Source of the DNA: Acidobacteriaceae bacterium
GTDB taxonomy: Bacteria > Acidobacteriota > Terriglobia > Terriglobales > Acidobacteriaceae
Direction of reading: 5' to 3'
Length of the DNA stretch: 36,237 nucleotides
Assembly: GCA_003151335.1 (NCBI GenBank)
Contig: PLXE01000072.1
Span: 1 to 36,237 of the forward strand
Shown here: positions 23,574 to 31,243 of the stretch, in pieces
Numbering within the stretch: position 1 is the first letter of the stretch
Layout of the letters: each line of letters opens with the position of its first letter
Made by a program: the position numbers and the translations under genes
The notes under the pieces: generated by a model
What the model saw: the letters and a program-made list of their open reading frames with translations, nothing else
The model's database searches: none
What the model was told of the DNA's origin: nothing

Positions 23574-24392
23574 ATGAAGCTGTTGCGCATGTGTTGTCTT
23601 GTCCTCCCTTTGTTCGCCCTCACAGCCAATGCCGACATCCTCGGGAGCGCCGACGCTTTCGGCGTATTGGGTGCCTCAGCCGTAACCAACACCGGCCCCA
23701 GCGTCGTGTTTCAAGACTTGGGTGTCTGGCCCGGAACTTCCATCACTGGATTTCCTCCTGGAATTGTGCACGGAACGATTCATAACGACGATGCGGTTGC
23801 GCATCAGGCGCAGTTAGATGCGTTGACTGGGTATAACTATCTCGCAGGCTTGGCTCGTACAGGGACTCTGACGGGTCAGGACCTCGGAGGCCTGACGCTT
23901 GACCAAGGGGTCTACTTCTTCGCGTCGTCAGCACAGCTGACCGGACAACTCACCCTGGATTTCCAAGGCTTGAGCAATATGATGGTGGTCTTCCAGATTG
24001 GGAGCACGCTGACCACAGCCAGCGCTTCGTCGGTGCTCATCATCAATCCGGGGAGCAATGACCAAGTCTACTGGCAGGTTGGCAGTTCTGCGACGTTGGG
24101 AACAACCACTGACTTCTATGGGAATGTGATCGCGGACCAGAGCGTCACTCTGGATCACCGCGCCAACATTACTTGTGGTAGAGCAATAGCCCTGAATGGC
24201 GCCGTCACCATGGATACCAATAACATCGATACCGGCAATTGCGCTGGTGGGACAGGGACCACACCCGAGCCAGGAACGATTGCCCTGGTGGCCACTGGTG
24301 GCGCAATGGCTGCAGGCGCCAATTTCTCGAATTTCTCTTTTTGGGGATTGGGCGCTTCAATCCCTGCGTTCTTCAGGAAGCGGAAGCGGTAA
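23574..24392 (+). CDS. DUF3494 ice-binding-like protein with PEP-CTERM tail
   Basis: A 272-aa secreted protein. The signal peptide (MKLLRMCCLVLPLFALTANA) starts at ATG 23574. The body has hallmarks of the DUF3494/ice-binding-like beta-solenoid: ADAFGVLGASAVTNTG, a DAVAHQAQLDA segment, then LGGLTLDQGVYFFASSAQLT, FQIGSTLTT, VYWQVGSSATLGT and TTDFYGNVIADQSVTL. The end is a sorting signal: PEPGT, a hydrophobic stretch and a basic RKRKR tail. This would be processed by an exosortase and anchor or release the protein at the surface. No exosortase is in the window. Family members bind ice or act as adhesins; ice binding here is not shown. A hairpin at 24415 follows. Confidence 0.85.
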   Translation: MKLLRMCCLVLPLFALTANADILGSADAFGVLGASAVTNTGPSVVFQDLGVWPGTSITGFPPGIVHGTIHNDDAVAHQAQLDALTGYNYLAGLARTGTLTGQDLGGLTLDQGVYFFASSAQLTGQLTLDFQGLSNMMVVFQIGSTLTTASASSVLIINPGSNDQVYWQVGSSATLGTTTDFYGNVIADQSVTLDHRANITCGRAIALNGAVTMDTNNIDTGNCAGGTGTTPEPGTIALVATGGAMAAGANFSNFSFWGLGASIPAFFRKRKR

Positions 24393-24414
24393 GCGTCGAA
24401 GAATTGAATGTGCA

Positions 24415-24449
24415 GGCCCCATCCAAGCTTCTCTTGCTTGGATGGGGCC
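24415..24449 (+). terminator. Palindromic repeat copy 3, likely terminator
   Basis: GGCCCCATCCAAGC pairs perfectly (14 bp) with GCTTGGATGGGGCC around a 7-base loop and is followed by TTTC, 22 bases after the PEP-CTERM gene. Same family as the hairpins at 15982 and 16950. Its sequence differs from theirs at paired positions on both sides, so the stem appears to be conserved by compensating change. Confidence 0.65.
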
Positions 24450-24540
24450 TTTCACTGCAGCGCATCCCCTATTTTGCCCCGCATCACGAGCCTCGCATAT
24501 TGCCTGCCTCTAATTTCACTATTTCACTAAAGTGTGATGG

Positions 24541-24559
24541 TGTGCAGTTTTGACCAGTC
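24541..24559 (+). promoter_or_regulatory. Shared GTTTTGACCAG motif, copy 2
   Basis: TGTGCAGTTTTGACCAGTC, 67 bases before the start of the degenerate receiver gene at 24626. The 11-base core is identical to copies at 94-114 and 25738-25758. Confidence 0.45.
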
Positions 24560-24625
24560 TTGCGAAAGGAGCGACTGCTACTGTCAAAAGGCCTAAGTCT
24601 GATCAAGTGGACGGGAGATCCAGTC

Positions 24626-25033
24626 ATGATCGATGTCATTATTGCCGACCATCAGGAGCTCTTTCATATTGGGGCGGCACAGATACTGGCGGGCGCCAAC
24701 GACGTTCGCATCCTCGACCAGTCACAGTCTCCCGAACAGTTGCTGCGGGCTTTGAAAACCTTCACCCCTCACGTATTAGTCTTGTCGACGAGTTTTCTGG
24801 CGGCGTTTTCGAAGATCAAGCCGGTGTTGAAACCGAGCCAGACTGCACTGCTAGTGCTCGCCGAGGACCACGACCGCACCGCCTACGTGCGTTGGTTGCG
24901 AGCACGGGGGGTCGTCTATCGTTCGACGGATGGGCCGGTCCTAGTCGATGCGCTGCGCCGAGTCGCACGAGGCGAGTTGTTTGTTCAGAGCCGCAGCTCC
25001 GACATGAGAATAGACCCGTCCGAAGCTGCATGA
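24626..25033 (+). CDS. Receiver-like protein lacking the phosphorylation Asp
   Basis: A 135-aa single-domain protein resembling the receiver of NarL/LuxR-type response regulators: MIDVIIADHQELFHIGAAQI, then SPEQLLRAL, then VLVLSTSFLAAF and GELFVQSRS. At the site where receivers carry the phosphoacceptor Asp (end of strand 3), this protein has Ser54, and the conserved Lys region reads VYRSTDG with no Lys. It is therefore a pseudo-receiver unlikely to be phosphorylated. It also has no DNA-binding helix-turn-helix. It may act by binding other proteins. ATG 24626 follows GGGAG. The GTTTTGACCAG motif upstream is shared with the true receiver gene at 25828, hinting at a common circuit. Confidence 0.75.
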   Translation: MIDVIIADHQELFHIGAAQILAGANDVRILDQSQSPEQLLRALKTFTPHVLVLSTSFLAAFSKIKPVLKPSQTALLVLAEDHDRTAYVRWLRARGVVYRSTDGPVLVDALRRVARGELFVQSRSSDMRIDPSEAA

Positions 25034-25453
25034 CGGGGAGCAAAATCCTATCTGCGATACACATCGGCAGCGCACGTGTACTGAGGCGATGAAGGCCTTC
25101 GCCCTGCGGCAGACAACCGGCGGCCGAAATGCGCGTCCCGACGAAGGGCACTATGAGTGATCTCACAACGCCGTTCGTGCGGTGCAACTGCACAAATCAG
25201 ACACGGCCCGGGACTGCTCACTGAGCAATGTTGAACAGCTTTCTGCGTCTCGCCTGATCGATAATCTTCCCAGGAGTGTGTGCGGCTTGGCGCGGTCGCG
25301 CTGTCAAGGATACGACTGCACGTTGAGAGTGCGGGCTTCCTTGAGCCGGAATTTGGAGTAAGGACACTGGGCGGTCCAGGCTGTCCATCAGCCAACCCAA
25401 CCAGCGAGACGAGTGCGCTGTTCGGTATTGAGAACAGTGCTACGAATCGAAGA
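25034..25453. other. Intergenic region, no gene seen
   Basis: About 420 bases between the pseudo-receiver and the small CxxC protein. Open frames on both strands lack recognisable content. Confidence 0.4.
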
Positions 25454-25645
25454 ATGCACTTATTATCCGCCCATTGCCGTGTATGCAAGGGAGACCAGTT
25501 CAGGACCGCGCCTCCTGAGGGATGGTTCGAGAGAGTCGTCCTGCCTCGCCTCTTCCTGTGCCCGGGGCGCTGCATTGTCTGCCACAAGCGCCGCTACTTG
25601 CCTACATTTCAACGATGGACGGCTGTTCCCAACTCGTGGCGCTGA
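25454..25645 (+). CDS. Small zinc-ribbon-like protein
   Basis: A 63-aa frame starting MHLLSAHCRVCKGDQ. It has two Cys pairs, CRVC and CIVC, separated by a hydrophobic, Trp-containing segment (GWFERVVLPRLFLCPGR) and followed by HKRRYLPTF. The layout (CxxC, W-x-E, hydrophobic helix, RC-x-x-C-x-x-R) matches many short proteins in Acidobacteria that look like a zinc ribbon with a membrane-associated insert. The ribosome site (GAAG) is weak, so the call rests on the motif layout. Role unknown. Confidence 0.5.
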   Translation: MHLLSAHCRVCKGDQFRTAPPEGWFERVVLPRLFLCPGRCIVCHKRRYLPTFQRWTAVPNSWR

Positions 25646-25737
25646 GCACCCTGCATCGGGCGGAGTGGAGTAGGGCTACAGGGTGTTTCTCTTCCAGAGT
25701 TTTGCCGGCTAATCACCAGCACATCACCCCCAAATGA

Positions 25738-25758
25738 AGTGTTCTGTTTTGACCAGAC
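25738..25758 (+). promoter_or_regulatory. Shared GTTTTGACCAG motif variant, copy 3
   Basis: AGTGTTCTGTTTTGACCAGAC, 70 bases before the receiver gene at 25828. It shares TGTTTTGACCAGAC-type sequence with copy 1; the core GTTTTGACCAG is exact. Confidence 0.45.
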
Positions 25759-25827
25759 GGGGGCAGCGTGGGCATGACATCGTAGTGAAGTGGGATTTGT
25801 TCTGTCTGCCACCATCAGGAGAGCACA

Positions 25828-26250
25828 ATGCCGAACGGCGCCAAGCCTCAGATTCTCGTTGTGGACGACGAACCCTGCATGCGGGAAAGCCTGGGAATGT
25901 TGCTGGTGGCGTCCGGATACGACGTGGCGGAGGCGGACGACGGCGTCAGCGCCTTGTCGCACTTGAACAGAACGGTCCCCGATCTGATCGTCACCGATCT
26001 CAACATGCCGCAGATGTCGGGCCTCGAGTTGATCTCGCATGTGCGCAGCCGGTATCCGTCGATTTCGATTGTAGCGATGAGCGGAGATTACCAGGGGGAT
26101 GCGGTACTTGCCGGCATCATGGCTGACAGGTTTTACCCTAAAGGACAGCACCCCCACAATCTGTTGACAACAATCGCTAGCCTGATCGCAACCAACCCGG
26201 CCCGCGCAAGTGCTCACCAAAGTCGCATCGCGCCGGAGCTTGTTTCGTAA
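25828..26250 (+). CDS. Single-domain response regulator (CheY-like receiver)
   Basis: A 140-aa phosphoreceiver with all catalytic positions: acidic pair D13-D14 (LVVDDEP), phosphoacceptor D57 (IVTDLNMP), S85 (AMSGD) and K105 (FYPKG). There is no output domain; the last ~20 residues are a polar tail. It would relay phosphate from an unknown histidine kinase, none being in the window. ATG 25828 follows AGGAG. Downstream, the DUF3309 gene starts 16 bases after its stop, so they may be co-transcribed. The GTTTTGACCAG motif lies 70 bases upstream, as for the pseudo-receiver gene. Confidence 0.9.
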   Translation: MPNGAKPQILVVDDEPCMRESLGMLLVASGYDVAEADDGVSALSHLNRTVPDLIVTDLNMPQMSGLELISHVRSRYPSISIVAMSGDYQGDAVLAGIMADRFYPKGQHPHNLLTTIASLIATNPARASAHQSRIAPELVS

Positions 26251-26266
26251 GTACGAGGAGGAAAGT

Positions 26267-26422
26267 ATGCTCGGAACTATCTTGATTGTTCTACTGATTT
26301 TGTTTCTGGTGGGTGCCCTGCCGAGGTGGAATCACAGCCGTTCATGGGGTTACTTCCCGAGTGGCGGGCTGGGGTTAATCCTCGTCATTGTGGTTATTTT
26401 GGTGCTGCTTGGCCGGATCTAG
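26267..26422 (+). CDS. DUF3309-like mini membrane protein
   Basis: A 51-aa protein with two membrane helices: LGTILIVLLILFLVGALP, then a short polar loop WNHSRSWGY with GG, then LGLILVIVVILVLLGRI. This matches the DUF3309 family of small stress-associated membrane proteins of unknown function. AGGAGG lies just before ATG 26267. It starts 16 bases after the receiver gene, which suggests a shared transcript. Confidence 0.8.
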   Translation: MLGTILIVLLILFLVGALPRWNHSRSWGYFPSGGLGLILVIVVILVLLGRI

Positions 26423-26576
26423 TGGATCGCTGAGTAAACCGCTGGCGGTCCCGAAGCCTTGCTGCTGACAGCAAAGCAGTGGACTCATAGCGACTTTCGG
26501 TGCGATTACCGGCACAGGCGCTATTACTGAGTAATCACACAACCTTGACGCTCATAACTAGCATTAGGAGGAACGT

Positions 26577-26723
26577 ATGCTCTGGACAATTTTTGTCATT
26601 CTGTTGATTCTGTGGCTTCTCGGCTTCAGTTTCCACATAGCCGGCGGACTGATCCACCTCTTGCTGGTGATTGCCGTCGTGGTCCTGGTCATCAATTTGA
26701 TCAGTGGCCGAAGAACAGCCTGA
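26577..26723 (+). CDS. lmo0937-family mini membrane protein
   Basis: A 48-aa protein: MLWTIFVILLILWLLGFSFH, a short IAGGLIH turn, then a second helix LLLVIAVVVLVINLI and a basic end SGRRTA. The pattern is that of the lmo0937 family of two-helix membrane proteins, whose function is unknown. AGGAGG is positioned just before ATG 26577. It lies between the DUF3309 gene and the SYLF gene, all on one strand, forming a group of small envelope-related genes. Confidence 0.8.
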   Translation: MLWTIFVILLILWLLGFSFHIAGGLIHLLLVIAVVVLVINLISGRRTA

Positions 26724-26793
26724 CCTTTACGCTGGAAATCGACCGCCACAAACTCACCCATAAACCCACATGCGATGAAGAAGGAAGTGTTTG

Positions 26794-27498
26794 ATGAAGA
26801 AATACGGAACCGCATTAGTCGTTTTGTCGTTGGCGACCTTCGGGTTCGCTGGTTCGGGAATAGAAGCCACCAACGCGCGCTTGCAGGCGGCCGGCGGCGT
26901 GCTCCAGGCGATCATGGCTGCACCTGACAAGGGCATTCCTGCAGAAGTGCTCAATGACGCCAAGTGTATTGCGGTGGTGCCCGACATGGCGAAGGGTGCA
27001 TTCATCGTCGGCGGAGAGCATGGACGCGGCGTGGTTACCTGCCGGACCGCCCACGGCTGGAGTGCGCCGGCATTCATCTCGATCGGCGGCGGCAATTTTG
27101 GGTTCCAGGCGGGCGCTCAGTCGGTCGATCTCATCATGTTGTTCATGAATGACAAAGGTGTGCAAGGGCTGCTCTCGAGCAAGTTCGAACTAAGCGGCGA
27201 AGCCTCCGCGGCAGCAGGTCCGGTTGGACGGCATGCTTCGGCAGGCACCGACTGGAAGATGAACACCGAGGCCTTGAGCTACTCGCGTTCCAAAGGCCTG
27301 TTTGCTGGAGTCGCAGTGGATGGCGCCAAGATCCAGCAGGACAACGACTCCACGGTTGCGATCTATGGCAAAGATGTTACCTTCCGTCAAACGCTGTCGG
27401 GCGAAGTACGCGCTCCGGCGAGCGCCGAGTCGTTTCTCGCAGCGGTCAATGCCGCTGAAAAACGCGGGAACCAGCGCGAAGCTGCTGAAACTAAGTAG
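26794..27498 (+). CDS. SYLF-domain (Ysc84-like) lipid-binding exported protein
   Basis: A 234-aa protein with signal peptide (MKKYGTALVVLSLATFGFAG) and a SYLF domain. Visible parts are GIPAEVLNDAKCIAVVPD, KGAFIVGGEHGRGVV, ISIGGGNFGFQAGAQSVDLI and NDKGVQGLLSSKFELSGEAS, then AGPVGRHASAGTD and AEALSYSRSKGLFAGVAVDG-like segments near the end. SYLF proteins bind phosphoinositide-like or acidic lipids; the bacterial ones are periplasmic and poorly understood. GGAAG precedes the start, and ATG 26794 is preferred over TTG 26791. It is the last gene of the small envelope group. Confidence 0.9.
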   Translation: MKKYGTALVVLSLATFGFAGSGIEATNARLQAAGGVLQAIMAAPDKGIPAEVLNDAKCIAVVPDMAKGAFIVGGEHGRGVVTCRTAHGWSAPAFISIGGGNFGFQAGAQSVDLIMLFMNDKGVQGLLSSKFELSGEASAAAGPVGRHASAGTDWKMNTEALSYSRSKGLFAGVAVDGAKIQQDNDSTVAIYGKDVTFRQTLSGEVRAPASAESFLAAVNAAEKRGNQREAAETK

Positions 27499-27551
27499 TT
27501 GAGGTTTGCCGGTGGTGCGGCCGAATGCGGCACACGGGCAATTGAAAAGTT

Positions 27552-27607
27552 CGCGGCGCCGTCAGGCGAGGTGTTCTCGGGGGAGAACCGAACTGGACAG
27601 CGCCGCG
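27552..27607 (+). promoter_or_regulatory. Nested hairpins between SYLF and glycosyltransferase genes
   Basis: Outer arms CGCGGCGC (27552-27559) and GCGCCGCG (27600-27607) enclose a perfect GTTCTC-GGGG-GAGAAC hairpin (27573-27588). It could be a terminator for the SYLF gene (no T-run) or a leader structure for the gene at 27651. Confidence 0.45.
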
Positions 27608-27650
27608 ATTGTTTCACCAACCTCCGGGATGGTGAGCAGATAGGGCCCTT

Positions 27651-30008
27651 ATGTCATTGCCAAAGACGCTGCCATTCAGGAGACCATTGGGACTTGCAAG
27701 CTCACTGCCGCACGTGGCGGAGATCAACTCAGCGAAGCCGTTCGACACAGCGGTTAATCTTTCTCTTCCCAGTCGAATCGCTGTCATCGGGAACTATCTT
27801 CCCCGGCAGTGCGGTATTGCCACCTTCACCACCGACTTGTGCAACGCGGTTTCGACCGATTACGGAACCGAACGGTTATTCGCGCTACCCGTGAACGATC
27901 CGGATTCCGAATACAGCTATCCCGAGCGCGTGCGATTCGAGCTGACCGAAGAGGAGCTGCCGTCGTATGAACGTGCGGCCGAGTTCCTCAATTTCACCAA
28001 TGTCGATCTGGTTTGCGTGCAGCACGAGTACGGAATTTTCGGCGGGCCGGCCGGGAGTCACATCCTGGAGCTGCTGCGAAAACTCCACATGCCCGTCGTG
28101 ACTACCCTTCATACGGTGCTGCGCGAACCCAACCCCGACCAGCATCGCGTGATGGTCGAAATCGCAGAGCTCTCCGACCGCCTTATCGTGATGAGCCAAC
28201 ACTCTGCACAATTTCTCCAGGAGATCTTCCAGGTCCCTGCGGCAAAGATTGACGTCATCCCGCATGGAGTTCCCAACCTGGCGTTTGTCGATCCGAATTT
28301 CTACAAGGACCGCTTCGGAGTTGGGGGCCAATCGGTATTGCTGACCTTCGGCTTGCTCTCGCCAAATAAGGGAGTGGAAACAGTCATAAAGGCCCTGCCG
28401 CGCATTCTGTCTCAGAACAGCAATGTTACGTATATCGTCGCGGGCGCGACCCATCCTCACATTAGAAAGCGCGAGGGAGATAAATACCGGGAGTCGCTGC
28501 AGTTGCTCGCTGAGGACCTCGGAGTTGGGGAGCACGTCATATTTCATAATCGATTCGTTAGTCCTGAGGAGATGATGGAGTTCATCGGCTCAGCCGATAT
28601 CTACATCACACCTTACAAGAATGAGGCGCAGGTCGTTTCCGGAACCCTGGCCTACGCCCTGGGTGCGGGGAAGGCGGTCATCTCGACTCCCTACTGGCAC
28701 GCGCTTGAGCTGCTCGACCAGGGCCGTGGAATACTGGTCCCATTCAACGACCCGGACGTAATTGCAGAGCAGACCATTCAGCTCCTGGAGAATGAAGCCG
28801 AACGGCACGCTATGCGCAAACGGGCGTACTTGTACTCCCGCAACATGGTTTGGAAAAGCGTGGCCCAGGACTATATGCGCAGCTTCCAGCGGGCCCGGGC
28901 GGAGCGCATGTGGAACCCTCGCCTGGTCAGCCCAAACCCAGTCGGGACAAATCGCATCCACAGTTTGCCGGCAGTGAAGCTCAATCATCTCAATCGCATG
29001 ACGGACGATACGGGAATGTTGCAACATGCCGTATTCGCCGTTCCCAATCATCACGAGGGCTACGCCACCGACGATAATGCCCGCGCCCTGATCGTGTCGA
29101 TTCGCGTGCAGCAACTTGCGGCGCCCGGGAACGCTGAGGCGAAAGAATTGGCTTCGCGATACCTGGCTTTTCTCTGGCTGGCTTTTAATTCGGCCAATGG
29201 AAGGTTCCGCAATTTTCTCAGCTATGGGCGTCAGTGGCAGGAGCCACAGGGGTCGGAAGACAGTCACGGCCGCGCTTTGTGGGCCTTGGGAACTGCGGTC
29301 AATCAGACCGTCGATGAAGGTCTAAGGGGCCTCGCTGGGCGTTTGTTTGAACTGGCGGTTCCGGCGGTGCTGACTTTCACCAGTCCCCGAGCCTGGGCGT
29401 TCTCCTTGTTCGGAATTCAGGCGTATCTTGATCGCTTCCCGGGAGACCGGTCTGCGCAAAGGCAGAGAGATGCACTCGCCGACAAGCTGTTGAATATCTA
29501 TCGAATCACCAGCACGCCGGGTTGGAACTGGTTTGAAGAGAGTTTGGCCTATTCCAATGCACGTTTGCCCCAGGCGTTATTGTTGGCAGGCTCACGCACT
29601 TCGGACAAAGAGTTGCTTACGGCTGGCCTCGAGTCGCTGGAGTGGCTTGCGACGCAACAATGCTGCAACGTGAACGGCCACTTCGTCCCTATCGGCTCGC
29701 AGGATTTCTACTGCAAGGCGGGTGAAAAAGCTCGTTTCGATCAGCAGCCGGTAGAGGCAGGTGCGACAGTTTCTGCATATCTCGAAGCGTATCGCGCCAC
29801 CGGCGATGAGCATTGGCACAAGCAGGCCTGGACTGCATTCAATTGGTTTTTGGGAGATAACGACCTGAAGGCCGCCTTATACGACGCCACCACCGGCGGC
29901 TGTCGAGATGGTCTTCATCCTGACCGCGCCAACGAAAATCAGGGGGCGGAGTCAACGCTGGCGTTCTTGATGGCGCTTCTGGAGATGCGGCAGCTCCAGG
30001 ATGTTTAA
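27651..30008 (+). CDS. GT4 glycosyltransferase fused to a helical glycosidase-like domain
   Basis: A 785-aa cytosolic protein. Residues ~40-420 are a GT-B, family-4 glycosyltransferase: IAVIGNYLPRQCGIATFTTD (donor/acceptor site start), VQHEYGIFGG, VTTLHTVL, FGLLSPNKGVETVIKALP and YALGAGKAVISTPYWHALEL. Residues ~450-785 are a second, mostly helical domain with Trp-rich motifs (YATDDNARALIV, SEDSHGRALWALGTA, GWNWFEESLAYSNARLPQAL), resembling an alpha/alpha toroid glycosidase-like fold. It is followed 99 bases later by a GH130 gene, an association seen in several bacteria that suggests mannoside metabolism. The ribosome site is weak (GGG), but no better start exists. The exact sugar is unknown. 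Confidence 0.88.
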   Translation: MSLPKTLPFRRPLGLASSLPHVAEINSAKPFDTAVNLSLPSRIAVIGNYLPRQCGIATFTTDLCNAVSTDYGTERLFALPVNDPDSEYSYPERVRFELTEEELPSYERAAEFLNFTNVDLVCVQHEYGIFGGPAGSHILELLRKLHMPVVTTLHTVLREPNPDQHRVMVEIAELSDRLIVMSQHSAQFLQEIFQVPAAKIDVIPHGVPNLAFVDPNFYKDRFGVGGQSVLLTFGLLSPNKGVETVIKALPRILSQNSNVTYIVAGATHPHIRKREGDKYRESLQLLAEDLGVGEHVIFHNRFVSPEEMMEFIGSADIYITPYKNEAQVVSGTLAYALGAGKAVISTPYWHALELLDQGRGILVPFNDPDVIAEQTIQLLENEAERHAMRKRAYLYSRNMVWKSVAQDYMRSFQRARAERMWNPRLVSPNPVGTNRIHSLPAVKLNHLNRMTDDTGMLQHAVFAVPNHHEGYATDDNARALIVSIRVQQLAAPGNAEAKELASRYLAFLWLAFNSANGRFRNFLSYGRQWQEPQGSEDSHGRALWALGTAVNQTVDEGLRGLAGRLFELAVPAVLTFTSPRAWAFSLFGIQAYLDRFPGDRSAQRQRDALADKLLNIYRITSTPGWNWFEESLAYSNARLPQALLLAGSRTSDKELLTAGLESLEWLATQQCCNVNGHFVPIGSQDFYCKAGEKARFDQQPVEAGATVSAYLEAYRATGDEHWHKQAWTAFNWFLGDNDLKAALYDATTGGCRDGLHPDRANENQGAESTLAFLMALLEMRQLQDV

Positions 30009-30107
30009 GCGCAAGAGATTGGGTTCTAGCTGGTTGCCGGCGCGATTCGAGTGCTTTGCGCTCCAACGTTTTGCAATATCAGTTTCCTGTTCCTGTAGAA
30101 TGACTTA

Positions 30108-31100
30108 ATGACCTTGGCCATCGACGCTGCTGCGTCTATCGACGCTGCCGAATCTCTCCTTCACAGGCATCCCGCCAATCCAATCCTGACCAGCAAAGAT
30201 TGGCCTTATCGGATCAATAGCGCATTTAATGCTGGAGCAACATTGCTTGCGGATGGCTCCACGCTACTGCTTTGCCGGGTGGAGGATCGCCGTGGTCTCT
30301 CCCATCTCTGCGCCGCGCGCTCTGTGAATGGTGTGAACGGATGGGACATCGATGCAACGCCAACGCTGATGCCCGATCCAGATGAATATCCAGAGGAACT
30401 GTGGGGAATCGAGGATCCGCGTATCACCTACGTTCCCGAGTTGCAGCAATATGCGGTGGCCTACACCTCGTACTCCAAAGGCGGTCCCGGAGTTTCTCTC
30501 GCTCTAACTAAAGATTTCCGGACGTTTGAGCGATACGGGTTCCTCATGTCGCCGGACGACAAGGATGCCGCTCTTTTGCCGCACAGGATCGACGGACTGT
30601 GGGCGCTCATCCATCGACCGATGACTCCTCTAGGAGCTCACATCTGGGTTTCTTACTCTCCCGATCTGCGTCATTGGGGCGGCCATCGAGTGATGATGTT
30701 GGCGCGCAAGGGCGCGTGGTGGGACGCAAACAAGATTGGCTTGTCGTCTCCGCCCATCGAGACTGAGAGAGGTTGGCTGATGCTGTATCACGGAGTGAAG
30801 CACACGGCCTCCGGCTCGCTATACCGGGTTGGTCTCGCTCTCTTTGACATTCTGAAGCCAGATGTTTGTTTGCTGCGAGGCGATTCCTGGATCTTCGGAC
30901 CGGAAACCGACTATGAGCGCGGAGGCGACGTGCACGACGTCGTATTCCCTTGTGGGCACACCATGAGCCCCGACGGAGACACCATCAACATCTACTATGG
31001 TGCGGGCGATTCCTGTATAGCCCTGGCCCAGGCCAGTTTGCGTTCTCTACTGACCTGGTTGGAGCATAACGGAAAGCCGTGCTGTGTCAATTCCTATTGA
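30108..31100 (+). CDS. GH130 family glycoside phosphorylase/hydrolase
   Basis: A 330-aa single-domain five-bladed beta-propeller. Typical GH130 strings are visible: NSAFNAGATLL, LLCRVEDRRGLSHLCAARS, WGIEDPRITYV, YAVAYTSYSK, KDAALLPHRIDG, NKIGLSSPPIETERGWLMLY and HGVKHTASGSLYRVGLAL. The GIEDPR motif carries the catalytic Asp of the family. GH130 enzymes cleave beta-mannosides, mostly by phosphorolysis. The upstream GT4-fusion gene probably makes or remodels the same glycan. ATG 30108 has no strong ribosome site. There is no signal peptide, so it acts in the cytosol. Confidence 0.92.
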   Translation: MTLAIDAAASIDAAESLLHRHPANPILTSKDWPYRINSAFNAGATLLADGSTLLLCRVEDRRGLSHLCAARSVNGVNGWDIDATPTLMPDPDEYPEELWGIEDPRITYVPELQQYAVAYTSYSKGGPGVSLALTKDFRTFERYGFLMSPDDKDAALLPHRIDGLWALIHRPMTPLGAHIWVSYSPDLRHWGGHRVMMLARKGAWWDANKIGLSSPPIETERGWLMLYHGVKHTASGSLYRVGLALFDILKPDVCLLRGDSWIFGPETDYERGGDVHDVVFPCGHTMSPDGDTINIYYGAGDSCIALAQASLRSLLTWLEHNGKPCCVNSY

Positions 31101-31243
31101 CGTCTGCACGACGTAGTAGCATCCCATTTTGTCAGCACGAGCGCAGCGAGGGACCGGCTTTTGTGTGGATCCCCAACCAGCCACGCCGCTGTAGATGAAC
31201 TTTACTTCAGACTAGAGCGATTCCGGAATTAGTGTATCCGCCC
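31101..31243. other. Spacer after the GH130 gene
   Basis: About 140 bases with no gene, leading into the large palindromic element at 31244. Confidence 0.4.
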
